From positions 1,488,001 to 1,552,000 of the forward strand of contig NZ_CP011412.1 in NCBI RefSeq assembly GCF_001007875.1: a DNA stretch of 64,000 bases. Reading direction: 5' to 3'. How positions within the stretch are numbered: position 1 is the first letter of the stretch; each line of letters starts with the position of its first letter. This document shows, piece by piece, positions 42,212 to 51,831 of the stretch. The notes under the pieces are model-generated. The model searched no databases. It was given only the letters and a program-made list of their open reading frames with translations, and was not told the DNA's origin. This stretch comes from Sedimenticola thiotaurini (GTDB taxonomy: Bacteria > Pseudomonadota > Gammaproteobacteria > Chromatiales > Chromatiaceae). The position numbers and the translations under genes were made by a program.

Positions 42212-45079
42212 ATGTACCAGCTTAGTGAAAAAGATTTCGGCACCCCGGCGCGGGAGTCGGAAAACCTGGTCTCGGTGGAGATCGACGGCATTCAGGTGAC
42301 CGTTCCCGAGGGCACCTCGGTGATGCGTGCCGCCACGGAAGCCGGCGTCAACATACCCAAACTGTGCGCCACCGATACCCTGGAGCCGTTCGGCTCCTGC
42401 CGCCTCTGCCTGGTTCAGATCAAGGATCGGCGCGGCTATCCGGCATCCTGCACCACCCCGGTGGAACAGGGCATGCAGATTCTCACCGAAACGCCACGCC
42501 TGGCGGAACTGCGCCGGGGGGTGATGGAGCTCTATATCTCGGACCATCCGCTGGACTGCCTCACCTGCCCCACCAACGGTAACTGCGAACTGCAGACCAT
42601 GGCCGGCACGGTTGGCCTGCGGGACGTGCGCTACGGTTACGAAGGCCGGAATCATTTGAGTGACGCGAAAGATCTCTCCAATCCCTATTTCACCTACGAT
42701 CCCTCTAAATGCATCGTCTGTAACCGCTGCGTTCGGGCCTGCGAGGAGATCCAGGGTACCTTCGCCCTGACCATCGACGGGCGCGGCTTCGAATCCCGTA
42801 TCGCGGCCAGCCAGAACGAGGCGTTCATGGCCTCCGAATGTGTCTCCTGCGGCGCCTGTGTGCAGGCCTGCCCCACCGCCACCCTGACGGAAAAATCGAT
42901 TATCGCCAAGGGTCAGCCGGATCACAGCGTGGTCACCACCTGCGCCTACTGTGGCGTCGGCTGTGCCTTCAAGGCGGAGATGAAAGGCAACGAAGTGGTA
43001 CGCATGATTCCCTGGAAGGATGGCAAGGCCAACGAAGGACACTCCTGCATCAAGGGGCGTTTCGCCTGGGATTACGCCAACCATAAGGATCGCATTCTCA
43101 AACCGATGATCCGCCAGAGCATCAACGACCCCTGGCAGGAGGTCTCCTGGGATGAGGCGATCAACTATGCCGCTTCCGAGTTCAAGCGTATCCAGAAAAA
43201 GTATGGCCGGAATGCGATCGGTGGCATTGTCTCTTCGCGCTGCACCAACGAAGAGGACTACCTGGTCCAGAAACTGGTACGGGCCGCCTTCGGCAACAAC
43301 AATGTGGATACCTGCGCCCGGGTCTGCCACTCCCCCACCGGCTATGGTCTGAAGCAGACACTGGGGGAATCGGCCGGCACCCAGACCTTCAAGTCGGTGG
43401 AGCAGGCCGATGTGATCATGGTCATTGGCGCCAATCCGACCGACGGCCACCCGGTATTTGCCTCGCGCATGAAACGGCGCCTGCGGGAAGGCGCCCGCTT
43501 GATCGTGATCGATCCACGCACCATCGACCTGGTCAACTCCGCCCATATCCGGGCCGATTACCACCTGAAGCTGAAACCGGGTACCAACGTGGCGCTGATC
43601 AGCGCCATGGCCCATGTGCTGGTCACCGAGAACCTGATTGATGAGGCGTTCGTCGAGGCCCGTTGCGATAGCGCCTCCTTCCGGGACTGGAAGGCGTTTG
43701 CCGCCCTGCCGGAGAACGCCCCGGAGGCGCTGGAGGAGGCCACAGGGGTACCGGCACAACAGTTGCGCGAGGCGACCCGGCTGTATGCCACGGCTGGCAA
43801 CAGCGCCATCTACTACGGACTGGGCGTCACCGAGCACGCCCAGGGATCGACCATGGTCATGGGTATCGCCAACCTGGCGATGGCCACCGGCAACATCGGC
43901 CGGGAGGGGGTGGGCGTCAACCCGTTGCGCGGCCAGAACAATGTACAGGGTTCCTGTGACATGGGCTCCTTCCCCCATGAGTTGCCCGGCTACCGGCACG
44001 TCTCCGATGTCACGACCCGCAGTCAGTTCGAGGCGGCCTGGGGCACCAGGCTGCAGGCGGAACCTGGCCTGCGCATACCCAACATGTTTGATGCCGCCCT
44101 GGAGGGCAGCTTCATGGGGCTCTACTGCCAGGGAGAGGATATCGTACAGTCCGACCCCGATACCCAGCACGTGGCCCGTGCGCTGGAGGCGATGGAGTGC
44201 ATCGTGGTGCAGGACCTGTTCCTCAATGAAACCGCCAAGTACGCCCATGTGTTCCTGCCCGGCTCCTCTTTCCTGGAGCGGGACGGCACCTTCACCAATG
44301 CGGAACGCCGTATCTCCCGGGTGCGCAAGGTGATGCCGCCGAAAGCCGGCAAGGCGGACTGGGAGACCACCATGGCCCTCTCCAACGCGTTGGGCTATCC
44401 CATGAACTACCGCCATCCATCCGAAATCATGGATGAGATCGCCGCCCTCACCCCCACCTTCACCGGCGTCAGCTATGCACGGCTGGAGGAGCTGGGCAGT
44501 ATCCAGTGGCCCTGTAACGATAGCGCCCCGGAGGGCACTCCAGTGATGCATGTGGATCAGTTCGTGCGCGGCAAGGGACGTTTCTTTATCACCCGCTACG
44601 TACCCACGGATGAAAAGGTGACCCGCCGCTTCCCGTTGATCCTGACCACGGGCCGGATTCTGTCGCAGTACAACGTGGGCGCCCAGACCCGGCGGACCGA
44701 CAATGTGCTCTGGCACAGCGAAGATCGCCTGGAGATCCATCCCCACGACGCCGAGGAGCGTGGCATCGTGGACGGCGGCTGGGTCGGTATCGAGTCCCGT
44801 GCCGGCCAGACGGTGCTGCGCGCCCGGATCTCGGAGCGGGTGCAGCCGGGCGTGGTCTACACCACCTTCCACTTCCCGGAGTCGGGCGCCAACGTGATCA
44901 CCACGGACAACTCCGACTGGGCCACCAACTGCCCGGAATACAAAGTGACCGCCACCCAGGTAACGGCGGTCAGTCAGCCCTCGGAATGGCAGAAAAACTA
45001 CCAGGCCTTTAACCGCCGGCAGCTGGCACTGTTAAAGGGGAAACCGGCACCTGAAAGCGCACTGGCGGAACAGCAGTGA
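42212..45079 (+). CDS. fdsA: Molybdenum formate dehydrogenase alpha subunit
   Basis: 955 residues from ATG 42212, seven bases after AGGAGG. The N-terminal NuoG-like part binds a [2Fe-2S] cluster (LCATDTLEPFGSCRLCLVQI), a His-Cys3 cluster (DHPLDCLTCPTNGNC) and two [4Fe-4S] clusters (CIVCNRCVRACEEIQG, CVSCGACVQACPT). Then come the proximal cluster CAYCGVGC and the bis-MGD domains. Cys372 in RVCHSPTG is the molybdenum ligand, so this is the Cys, not the selenocysteine, form. It interconverts formate and CO2, directly coupled to NAD(H). Confidence 0.97.
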   Translation: MYQLSEKDFGTPARESENLVSVEIDGIQVTVPEGTSVMRAATEAGVNIPKLCATDTLEPFGSCRLCLVQIKDRRGYPASCTTPVEQGMQILTETPRLAELRRGVMELYISDHPLDCLTCPTNGNCELQTMAGTVGLRDVRYGYEGRNHLSDAKDLSNPYFTYDPSKCIVCNRCVRACEEIQGTFALTIDGRGFESRIAASQNEAFMASECVSCGACVQACPTATLTEKSIIAKGQPDHSVVTTCAYCGVGCAFKAEMKGNEVVRMIPWKDGKANEGHSCIKGRFAWDYANHKDRILKPMIRQSINDPWQEVSWDEAINYAASEFKRIQKKYGRNAIGGIVSSRCTNEEDYLVQKLVRAAFGNNNVDTCARVCHSPTGYGLKQTLGESAGTQTFKSVEQADVIMVIGANPTDGHPVFASRMKRRLREGARLIVIDPRTIDLVNSAHIRADYHLKLKPGTNVALISAMAHVLVTENLIDEAFVEARCDSASFRDWKAFAALPENAPEALEEATGVPAQQLREATRLYATAGNSAIYYGLGVTEHAQGSTMVMGIANLAMATGNIGREGVGVNPLRGQNNVQGSCDMGSFPHELPGYRHVSDVTTRSQFEAAWGTRLQAEPGLRIPNMFDAALEGSFMGLYCQGEDIVQSDPDTQHVARALEAMECIVVQDLFLNETAKYAHVFLPGSSFLERDGTFTNAERRISRVRKVMPPKAGKADWETTMALSNALGYPMNYRHPSEIMDEIAALTPTFTGVSYARLEELGSIQWPCNDSAPEGTPVMHVDQFVRGKGRFFITRYVPTDEKVTRRFPLILTTGRILSQYNVGAQTRRTDNVLWHSEDRLEIHPHDAEERGIVDGGWVGIESRAGQTVLRARISERVQPGVVYTTFHFPESGANVITTDNSDWATNCPEYKVTATQVTAVSQPSEWQKNYQAFNRRQLALLKGKPAPESALAEQQ

Positions 45080-45936
45080 TGGCCTCCCTGCAAACCCGTC
45101 TGCTGGCGGATGGGACAGACGATAGCCTGCCCTGCAGTCCCTGTCTGACACGCACCTGGGATAACGGCAACCTATCGGCCGCTACCGACCAGGTGGCTGA
45201 CGAGGTGCCGGTGGCGCTGGAGTACAACGGCATTTCCCACGCGGTCATGCTGGCCTCGCCGGACTGCCTGGAGGACTTTGTCACCGGTTTCAGTCTGACC
45301 GAGGGCATCGTGTCCACGCCACAGGAGATCCGCGACATCCAGGTAGATCAGGGTGAAAAAGGTATCACGGTGAAACTGGAGATCGCCCCGGCCTGTTTTT
45401 TCAAACTGAAGGAGAAACGGCGAACCCTGGCGGGCCGCACCGGCTGCGGTCTGTGTGGTGCGGAGAGCCTGGAGCAGGTGTACCGACAGCCGGCTCCCCT
45501 GACCACAGGGTCACGCTTTTCGGCACCGCTTTTGCACCAGGCGTTCCGGCAACTGAAGTCCAGCCAGATCCTGATGCAGCACACCGGCGCCACCCACGCC
45601 GCCGGCTGGCTCAACCCTGAGGGGCAACTGGTGATGATCCGCGAAGACGTGGGTCGTCACAACGCACTGGACAAACTGATCGGCGCGCTGGCCCGGGGGG
45701 GAATCGATGGTGCCGGTGGCGCCGTGCTGGTAACCAGCCGGGCCAGTTACGAAATGGTATTGAAGAGTGCCGCCGCCGGCATCGGTTTCCTGGCTGCCCT
45801 GTCCGCTCCCACCAGTCTGGCGATCCGGCTGGCGGAGAGTGCCCAGCTGACCCTGGTGGGGTTCGTGCGCGGCCAGCGTATGAATATCTACACCCATCCT
45901 GAACGACTGAATCGAACAAGCGAGTCTGACTCATGA
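45079..45936 (+). CDS. fdsC: Formate dehydrogenase accessory sulfurtransferase (FdhD/FdsC)
   Basis: 285 residues from the ATG in TGATG, overlapping the fdsA stop by one base. The Cys pair that carries the sulfur lies in RTGCGLCGAES. SLTEGIVSTPQEIRDI, MQHTGATHAAGW and EDVGRHNALDKLIG are FdhD signatures. It delivers sulfur to the Mo ligand of FdsA, which is needed for activity. The gene ends 4 bases inside fdsD. Confidence 0.95.
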   Translation: MASLQTRLLADGTDDSLPCSPCLTRTWDNGNLSAATDQVADEVPVALEYNGISHAVMLASPDCLEDFVTGFSLTEGIVSTPQEIRDIQVDQGEKGITVKLEIAPACFFKLKEKRRTLAGRTGCGLCGAESLEQVYRQPAPLTTGSRFSAPLLHQAFRQLKSSQILMQHTGATHAAGWLNPEGQLVMIREDVGRHNALDKLIGALARGGIDGAGGAVLVTSRASYEMVLKSAAAGIGFLAALSAPTSLAIRLAESAQLTLVGFVRGQRMNIYTHPERLNRTSESDS

Positions 45937-46163
45937 ATATTGACCGACTGATCAAGATGGCCAACCAGATTGGCACTTTTTTCGAAAGTATCCCGGATCG
46001 GGAACAGGCCCTGCAGGAGATCGCCGGCCACCTGAAGAAGTTCTGGGATCCGCGCATGCGGGAAAAACTGATAGCTCATCTGGAGAGCAGCAGTGACAGC
46101 GGCCTGACTCCCATTGTGCTGGACTCGCTGCGGGCCCATAAATCGAACTTGGTCCGGGCCTGA
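45933..46163 (+). CDS. fdsD: Formate dehydrogenase delta subunit
   Basis: 76 residues. KMANQIGTFFESIPDREQALQEIAGHLKKFWDPRMR is the FdsD signature. It is helical, has no cofactor motif and is thought to help assembly or stability of the FdsABG complex. The 4-base overlap with fdsC shows coupled translation. A hairpin follows 13 bases after the stop. This completes fdsGBACD. Confidence 0.94.
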   Translation: MNIDRLIKMANQIGTFFESIPDREQALQEIAGHLKKFWDPRMREKLIAHLESSSDSGLTPIVLDSLRAHKSNLVRA

Positions 46164-46176
46164 CCACGCTCCCATC

Positions 46177-46200
46177 GCCGGTCGGGTATCCCCGGCCGGC
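46177..46200 (+). terminator. Hairpin after the fds operon
   Basis: GCCGGTCGGG, a 3-base TAT, then CCCCGGCCGGC give a 10-bp stem with one G-U pair. It starts 13 bases after the fdsD stop. No T-run follows. Confidence 0.5.
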
Positions 46201-46681
46201 AACCAGTTTATGCTCACCGGCTTCAGGACAGTTGCTTTGCAGGAGAGCGCTGCTTCAGCCGAGCAGCAAATCCGATAAAACAGTTGCCCAGCACATCTCT
46301 CCCGCCCAGCCATTGTTGGTCGCCCCGGGTCGCGGCCAAAACGCCATTACTCTCCCCCGCCACTACTGAACCGCCCGCCTGACCGCTCGGTATGATCCGG
46401 TCACGTCCCTCTGGCCGTATCACTGTTTGGTAGCCCCTGTGCAGCCTGAAGACGATCCATCAGGGTGCGCCTCTCACTGTGAATGCACCAAAAGCGCACG
46501 TCGGAAAATGCTACTGCATATCGCCGAACCGGCGACTGCTCATCAATTATCTTTTGAAAACAAGAAATTAAAAAAACCTCGCCCGATTGGCACAGGCTTT
46601 GCTCAAGACATTCACGTGATTCAAGTAACTTGAATTAAACGCATACATCTTGAACGTAACGCTTACCCTACGAGGTCCAGC
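46201..46681. other. Intergenic region carrying a sigma-54 promoter
   Basis: About 480 bases without a credible gene between the fds operon and the ABC importer. It contains the sigma-54 promoter at 46587-46603. Upstream of it, TGCACCA (46484-46490) and GGTGCGC (46464-46470) are NtrC-like half-sites in the wrong spacing, so no activator site is claimed. Confidence 0.55.
46587..46603 (+). promoter_or_regulatory. Sigma-54 (RpoN) promoter of the ABC importer operon
   Basis: TTGGCAC AGGCT TTGCT matches the -24/-12 consensus (TGGCAC-N5-TTGC). The GG (46589-46590) and GC (46601-46602) are 12 bases apart, as required. Transcription would start near 46614, giving a 68-base leader before the binding-protein gene. 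A bacterial enhancer-binding protein such as NtrC must activate it. Confidence 0.85.
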
Positions 46682-47539
46682 ATGAAAACAGCCTTTACAA
46701 AGTCCATCTCCATCGCCTGCGCGCTCGCTGCCACCCTGGCGCTGAATCCCCTCCAGGCGACAGCCGCCGACCTGCTCACCACAGTGAAGCAGAATAAAGA
46801 GATCAGTATTGGTACTGAAGCCCAATTCGCTCCGTTTGAGTTTGTAGAGGATGGCAAGATCGTCGGATACAGCGCCGATCTGCTCGACCTCATCATGGCG
46901 GACCTGCCCGGTGTGAAAGCCAAACGCCAGGATGTCCCTTTTCAGGCCATTCTGCCTGGCCTGGCAGCGAAAAAATTCGATTTCATTGTCACCTCGGTAA
47001 TGGTCACCAAGGCCCGTGCCGCCAAATTTGCCTTTACCGTGCCCATCGCAGAGGCAACGGTCGCACTCCTCAAACGGGCGGACGACAGCAGCCTGAGCAG
47101 CCCGGAACAGATCGCCGGCAAGGTGATCGGTTCCCAGGCCGGTTCCGCACAGCTCAAGGCACTGCAGGACTACGATCGGAAACTGCGCGACGCCGGCAAG
47201 CCCTCGCTGAAGGCGATCCGGGAGTACGTCTCCTTTGATGAAGCTTACGCCGACCTGGCCGCCGGCCGGCTCGACGCAGTCGCCCAGTCTATGTCCAATC
47301 TTGGCCCCCTGGTCAAACGTCGCGGTGATACCTACGCCATCGTCCAGCCGGCTATCGGACCCAAGACCTATTACGCCTGGGTTGGCCGCAAGGATAGCGA
47401 TAGCGCCCCACTGGTGGAGTTTTTCAGTCAGGGCATCGCACAGGCAAACCGCAGCGGCAAGATGACCGAACTGCAACAGAAATGGTTCGGTTTCACCATG
47501 GATCTGCCGGCCGATCATCTGCCTGAGCCGATGATGTAA
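46682..47539 (+). CDS. Polar amino acid-type ABC transporter substrate-binding protein
   Basis: 285 residues. Signal peptide about 1-29 (ending LQATAADL). The mature protein shows SIGTEAQFAPFEFVEDGKIVGYSADLLDLI and VTSVMVTKARAAKFAF, family 3 solute-binding motifs, with GKVIGSQAGSAQLKAL. It captures a small amino-acid-like ligand in the periplasm. It is first in an operon with two permeases, an ATPase, an amidase and a DUF1989 protein. The linked enzymes suggest a ureido or guanidino compound rather than a plain amino acid. Confidence 0.93.
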   Translation: MKTAFTKSISIACALAATLALNPLQATAADLLTTVKQNKEISIGTEAQFAPFEFVEDGKIVGYSADLLDLIMADLPGVKAKRQDVPFQAILPGLAAKKFDFIVTSVMVTKARAAKFAFTVPIAEATVALLKRADDSSLSSPEQIAGKVIGSQAGSAQLKALQDYDRKLRDAGKPSLKAIREYVSFDEAYADLAAGRLDAVAQSMSNLGPLVKRRGDTYAIVQPAIGPKTYYAWVGRKDSDSAPLVEFFSQGIAQANRSGKMTELQQKWFGFTMDLPADHLPEPMM

Positions 47540-47581
47540 CAGCGCCTGTTACTCACCACGTTAACTGACGGGAGCCACCCC

Positions 47582-48238
47582 ATGACGCTTATAGAACGCC
47601 TGGTCGACTATCTGCCCAGCATCGGCAACGGCATGCTGACCACCGCCGGTCTGTCCATCGTGGCCATTGTGCTCGGATTCCTGGCGGCTATCGGCCTCCA
47701 TGTGGTGCGCTCCCGCAACCCCTGGTTGGCTACTTTGGTGAGGATCTATGTCAGCTTCTTCCGCGGCACCCCCATCCTGGTGCAGTTGCTGATGCTGTTC
47801 TATCTGCCGGCGGCCTTTGCCATCAACCTGAAACCGGAACTGGCGGCCATCACCGCCCTGGCGCTCAATTCAGCCGCATTCCAGAGCGAGATTCTGCGCG
47901 CCGGATTCAGCGCCATTCCCACCGCCCAGATCGAAGCGGCCCGGGTGTTCGGCCTCTCCCCGCGCCAGATTCTCTGGCATATCCAGGTCCCCCAGGTGGT
48001 GCGCATCACCCTGCCTTCGCTGATGTCCGAGTCGATCGACATTATCAAAGGCTCCGCGGTCATCTCGGTTATTGCCATAGCCGACCTGATGCGGGTCGGC
48101 AAACAGCTGGTGGCGGTCTCCTACCGGCCACTGGAAGTCTACCTCTCCATTGCCTGTGCCTATCTGCTGCTGACCACGGTGATCGCCCTGCTGGCCACGG
48201 CCCTGGCACGCCGTTTTAACTCCGGGAGTCCGGCATGA
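47582..48238 (+). CDS. ABC transporter permease (amino acid type) 1
   Basis: 218 residues with five helices. The HisM/GlnP signature runs FFRGTPILVQLLMLFYLP at about 60-77 and the ATPase-contacting EAA loop is IEAARVFGLSPRQILWHIQVPQ. GGAGCCACCCC precedes the start. The stop overlaps the next permease start by 4 bases, so the two make a heterodimeric channel. Confidence 0.92.
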   Translation: MTLIERLVDYLPSIGNGMLTTAGLSIVAIVLGFLAAIGLHVVRSRNPWLATLVRIYVSFFRGTPILVQLLMLFYLPAAFAINLKPELAAITALALNSAAFQSEILRAGFSAIPTAQIEAARVFGLSPRQILWHIQVPQVVRITLPSLMSESIDIIKGSAVISVIAIADLMRVGKQLVAVSYRPLEVYLSIACAYLLLTTVIALLATALARRFNSGSPA

Positions 48239-48897
48239 ATATCGAACTGATCCTGGACATACTGCCCGCTTTCCTGACCGCCGCCTGGGTCACCCTGGAG
48301 GTCTCACTACTTGCCGTCCTGATTGGCGCCGCCTGCGGCTTTGTGTTGAACGGTCTGCGGGCACTGTTCCCCCGGCAGCTTGACACACCCTATCGTCTGT
48401 TTGTCTGGCTGGTGCGTGGCACACCCTTTCTGGCCCAGCTGTTTGTGATCTATTTCGGCCTGCCCCAGATCGGCATCACGTTTGACCCACTGCAGGCCAC
48501 CGTGGTGGGCCTGAGCCTCTACGGCAGCGCCTATTTTGCCGAGATATTCCGTGCCGTCTGGCAATCCATCCCATCGGGTCAGCTGGAAGCCGGTCGGGCG
48601 TTCGGACTCTCCCGCCTGCAGATCCTGGTCCGTATCGAGGCGCCCCAGGCGTGCCGGCTGGCCATTCCCATGCTGACCAACCAGGCGATCCTGATTCTCA
48701 AAGAGTCGTCCATCGCCTCCATCATCACCGTGCCTGAGCTGACCATGACCGCCGGCAGCATTGTTGCCGAGACCTTCTCCTACGCAGAGCCCTATATCCT
48801 GCTCGGTCTTATCTACTGGGTGCTGGCCCTCTCCATGGCGGGGCTTGGACGGGGCATGGAACATATTTTCTCACCCCGTGTGAACAAGGGAGTTTGA
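48235..48897 (+). CDS. ABC transporter permease (amino acid type) 2
   Basis: 220 residues with five helices. [21 protein letters not shown] is the family N-terminal motif, and [22 protein letters not shown] the EAA loop. The next gene (ATPase) starts 2 bases after its stop, a sign of one tightly translated importer. Confidence 0.93.
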   Translation: MNIELILDILPAFLTAAWVTLEVSLLAVLIGAACGFVLNGLRALFPRQLDTPYRLFVWLVRGTPFLAQLFVIYFGLPQIGITFDPLQATVVGLSLYGSAYFAEIFRAVWQSIPSGQLEAGRAFGLSRLQILVRIEAPQACRLAIPMLTNQAILILKESSIASIITVPELTMTAGSIVAETFSYAEPYILLGLIYWVLALSMAGLGRGMEHIFSPRVNKGV

Positions 48898-48898
48898 T

Positions 48899-49726
48899 AT
48901 GAATTCGATTCACTTACCCATGGTTAGTCTGCGCGGCGTCGGCAAATCCTATGGCGAACACCGGGTGCTGCATGACTTCGACCTGGATGTGGAACAGGGT
49001 GAAGTGGTGACCCTGATCGGCCCCTCCGGTTCCGGCAAAACCACCGCACTGCGCTGTATGAATTTCCTCGAAGAGTACGACCAGGGGGAGATCCGCATCC
49101 GGGGCGCCCTACTCGGTTACACCCATACCGGAAATGGCCAGCGTCGGCGTGACAGTGACCGCAACATTGCCGAAGTACGGGCACCCGTGGCAATGGTATT
49201 TCAACAGTTCAACCTGTGGCCGCACATGCGGGTTATCGAGAACGTCACGGCCCCCCTGACCCTGGTCAAGGGCATACACCGGGACGCCGCCCGCAAGCGT
49301 GCCATGCGTGCGCTGGAGCGGGTCGGCATGGCCAACAAGGCGGATGCCTTCCCCGCTCAACTCAGCGGCGGCCAGCAGCAACGGGTGGGAATCGCCCGGG
49401 CGCTGGCAGTGGAACCGGAGGTGATGCTGCTCGACGAACCCACCTCGGCACTCGATCCGGAACTGGTCGACGAGGTACTGGAGGTGATCCAGTCGTTGGC
49501 CCGGGATGGCATGACCATGGTGATGGTTACCCACGAGATGGGCTTCGCCGCCAAAGTCTCCAGCCGGGTCGTTTTCATGGAGGCCGGCCGCATTATCGAA
49601 ACCGGTGTACCCAGCCGCCTGTTTACCACGCCGGCTACCGATCGTCTGCGCGCCTTCCTGCGCACCTGGTTTGATCGCAGTCGCAATGGCGCGATCGAGC
49701 TACCCACCAACACCCGGGACCACTGA
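48899..49726 (+). CDS. ABC transporter ATP-binding protein (amino acid type)
   Basis: 275 residues. Walker A is GPSGSGKTT (about 41-49), the Q-loop [10 protein letters not shown], the signature [16 protein letters not shown], Walker [12 protein letters not shown] and the H-loop VTHEMGFA. An extra stretch [20 protein letters not shown] sits between Walker A and the Q-loop, as in HisP/ArtP-type ATPases. It powers the two permeases just upstream. It ends 6 bases before the amidase start. Confidence 0.96.
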   Translation: MNSIHLPMVSLRGVGKSYGEHRVLHDFDLDVEQGEVVTLIGPSGSGKTTALRCMNFLEEYDQGEIRIRGALLGYTHTGNGQRRRDSDRNIAEVRAPVAMVFQQFNLWPHMRVIENVTAPLTLVKGIHRDAARKRAMRALERVGMANKADAFPAQLSGGQQQRVGIARALAVEPEVMLLDEPTSALDPELVDEVLEVIQSLARDGMTMVMVTHEMGFAAKVSSRVVFMEAGRIIETGVPSRLFTTPATDRLRAFLRTWFDRSRNGAIELPTNTRDH

Positions 49727-49732
49727 ACCACG

Positions 49733-51049
49733 ATGAGCATCACGACACTTTCCCAGACAGCAGCTTTGCCAGTCGAGGCCCGGTTGGCCATGCAACAGGT
49801 CAATCCGGCACGCTTCATGGATATGCTTCAGCGCCTGGCTACTTTCGGCGCAGTGCCGGGTGGTGGCGTCGCCCGGGAAGCGCTAACCATTTCCGAGCTG
49901 GAAGCGCGTCGCTGGCTCTGTTCCCGCTTCAGCGCACCCCACTACCGATGGTACATGGACGATGCGGCAAACCTGTTTCTGCGTCGAGCAGGCCTGGCAG
50001 ATGCCCTGACACCGGTGATGACCGGCAGCCACATCGACACTCAGCCGGTGGGCGGCTGGCTGGACGGCGCCTACGGTGTGGTCGCCGGTATGGAGCTGTT
50101 TCTTGCCCTGGACGACGCGGGTATTCGCACCCAGCGTCCCCTTGAGCTGGTTATCTGGACCAATGAAGAGGGGTCCCGCTTCAGTCCCGGTGCCATGGGC
50201 TCCAGTGCTTTTGCCGATCCCACCCGACTGGCCGATTTCCTGCCGGTCACCGACGCCGGCGGCGAGCGCTTTGAACAGGCCCGGGATGCAGCCCGCCAGG
50301 CCACCCCTGCCGCGACCTCCCGTGCCCTGGGGCGGCCGGTTCACGCCTATCTGGAGGCCCACATCGAACAGGGGCCGGTTCTGGAAGATGGCGGCTTTCA
50401 ACTCGGTATCGTGACCGGTATCCAGGGGGTGCGCTGGTTCGAGATCAGCGTCACCGGGGTCAGTGCCCATGCCGGCACCACGCCATTGGCAGCCCGGCAT
50501 GATGCCCTGATGAGTGCCGCCCAATTGATCAGCCGGCTGGGCGAGATGGCCGCGGCACGCCAGGATCCTGCCCTGCGTTTCACAGTCGGTCGCCTGGAAG
50601 TATCCCCCGGCTCAATCAACACCATTGCCGACCGTGTCACTTTCACCATCGATCTGCGCCACCCTGAAGAAGCCGTCCTGGCGGAGATGGAAGCCCTGAT
50701 CCGGCAGACAGTGGAAGCAAAAACCGGCGCCTGCGGTTATGCACTGCGCAGCCTGATGCGGCGCCCCCCGACCCGGTTCGACAAGGCTGTCATAGAAACC
50801 GTTGCAGCGGCCGTATCCGCCACCGGGGCACCCGCCTGCCGGTTGGGTTCTGGCGCCTTCCACGACGCCATGTACCTGGCGGATGTGTGTCCCACCGCCA
50901 TGCTGTTTGTACCCAGCCATAAAGGCATCAGCCATAACCCGGCCGAAGACACCGCCGAGGCGGACCTGGTCGCCGGTGTGCGAGCACTGGCTGGTGCAGT
51001 TATCACACTTGCCACGCCTGCCAATGCGTTGCAATCAACCCCTAATTGA
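49733..51049 (+). CDS. N-carbamoyl-L-amino acid hydrolase / allantoate-type M20 amidase
   Basis: 438 residues. Metal ligands of the hydantoinase/carbamoylase family are visible: GSHIDTQPVGGWLDGAYGV, WTNEEGSRFSPGAMGSSAF, EAHIEQGPVLED and a His in SGAFHDAMYLADVCP, SHNPAED. GVSAHAGTTPL is the dimerisation-domain motif that holds the substrate carboxylate. Such enzymes remove a carbamoyl or ureido group, releasing NH3 and CO2. It is cotranscribed with the importer, so it probably acts on the imported compound. Confidence 0.9.
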   Translation: MSITTLSQTAALPVEARLAMQQVNPARFMDMLQRLATFGAVPGGGVAREALTISELEARRWLCSRFSAPHYRWYMDDAANLFLRRAGLADALTPVMTGSHIDTQPVGGWLDGAYGVVAGMELFLALDDAGIRTQRPLELVIWTNEEGSRFSPGAMGSSAFADPTRLADFLPVTDAGGERFEQARDAARQATPAATSRALGRPVHAYLEAHIEQGPVLEDGGFQLGIVTGIQGVRWFEISVTGVSAHAGTTPLAARHDALMSAAQLISRLGEMAAARQDPALRFTVGRLEVSPGSINTIADRVTFTIDLRHPEEAVLAEMEALIRQTVEAKTGACGYALRSLMRRPPTRFDKAVIETVAAAVSATGAPACRLGSGAFHDAMYLADVCPTAMLFVPSHKGISHNPAEDTAEADLVAGVRALAGAVITLATPANALQSTPN

Positions 51050-51078
51050 TCTGAACAAACCAACCAAGGAGTCAACTG

Positions 51079-51771
51079 ATGAACACCATGACCGCCCCCG
51101 CCCTGCTTGCAGATAATGGCGATGCCGAAGGCACCAACAACACCCTGCATGAGCCGATCTCACCGGATGGTACGCCGGAGCCAGGAAAGCTGTACGAAGT
51201 ACCGGCACGGAACGGTCGGGCCGTGCGTGTCGCTGCCGGACAGACTATCCGTGTCATCAACACACACGGCACGCAGGTTTGCGATCTGTGGGCTTTCAAC
51301 GCGGACAACCTGAACGAGTTCATGTCCATGGAGCACCTTCGTGCCTGGATCGACCGGATCAATCCGCTACCGGGCGACGCACTGGTGACCAACCACCGTC
51401 GTCCTATTCTGACCCTGACAACCGATACCTCACCCGGCGTCCACGATACACTGATCGCTCCCTGTGATATCTACCGCTACCGCACCCTTGGGGTAGAGGG
51501 TTATCACGACAGTTGCGCCGATAACCTGAGGTTGGCCCTGAAGGCGATCGGCCTGCGTCAGCACGAAGTTCCCGGTTCACTTAATCTGTGGATGAATATA
51601 CCCTTTGATATCGATGGCGGAATCAAATGGTTGCCGACCGTCAGCCGGGCCGGCGATTATGTGGAATTCCGTGCCGAGATGGACAGTATTGTCGTCATGT
51701 CGGCCTGTCCGCAGGATATTGTGGCAATCAACAGCAGAGCACCGATGCCGGTGCATTTTTCAGTTGCCTGA
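51079..51771 (+). CDS. DUF1989 / urea carboxylase-associated family protein
   Basis: 230 residues. The DUF1989 core starts YEVPARNGRAVRVAAGQTIRVINTHGTQVCDLWAFN, followed by EFMSMEHLRAW and DICRYR-like PCDIYRYR with GYHDSCADNLRLAL. Family members CgdA and CgdB form a carboxyguanidine deiminase in guanidine breakdown, but those come as a pair next to a carboxylase; here there is only one and no carboxylase. A deiminase or hydrolase on a guanidino or ureido group is inferred. AAGGAG lies before the start. Confidence 0.88.
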   Translation: MNTMTAPALLADNGDAEGTNNTLHEPISPDGTPEPGKLYEVPARNGRAVRVAAGQTIRVINTHGTQVCDLWAFNADNLNEFMSMEHLRAWIDRINPLPGDALVTNHRRPILTLTTDTSPGVHDTLIAPCDIYRYRTLGVEGYHDSCADNLRLALKAIGLRQHEVPGSLNLWMNIPFDIDGGIKWLPTVSRAGDYVEFRAEMDSIVVMSACPQDIVAINSRAPMPVHFSVA

Positions 51772-51831
51772 TCCCTACTGTGGCGACGTCCCCATGGTGG
51801 GACATCGCCGCAAACAACCAGTGAGAACACC

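Noticed and set aside
42050-44872. 940-codon open frame opposite fdsA
   Set aside because: It mirrors the codon phase of a GC-rich gene; the fdsA frame carries all expected cofactor motifs and this one shows none.
46464-46505. NtrC-like half-sites TGCACCA and GGTGCGC upstream of the sigma-54 promoter
   Set aside because: The halves are in the wrong order or spacing for the TGCAC-N7-GTGCA site, so I do not call an activator site.
46682-49726. Importer assigned to guanidine itself
   Set aside because: The components are of the amino-acid type and there is no guanidine riboswitch-like leader or guanidine carboxylase, so guanidine uptake is not claimed.
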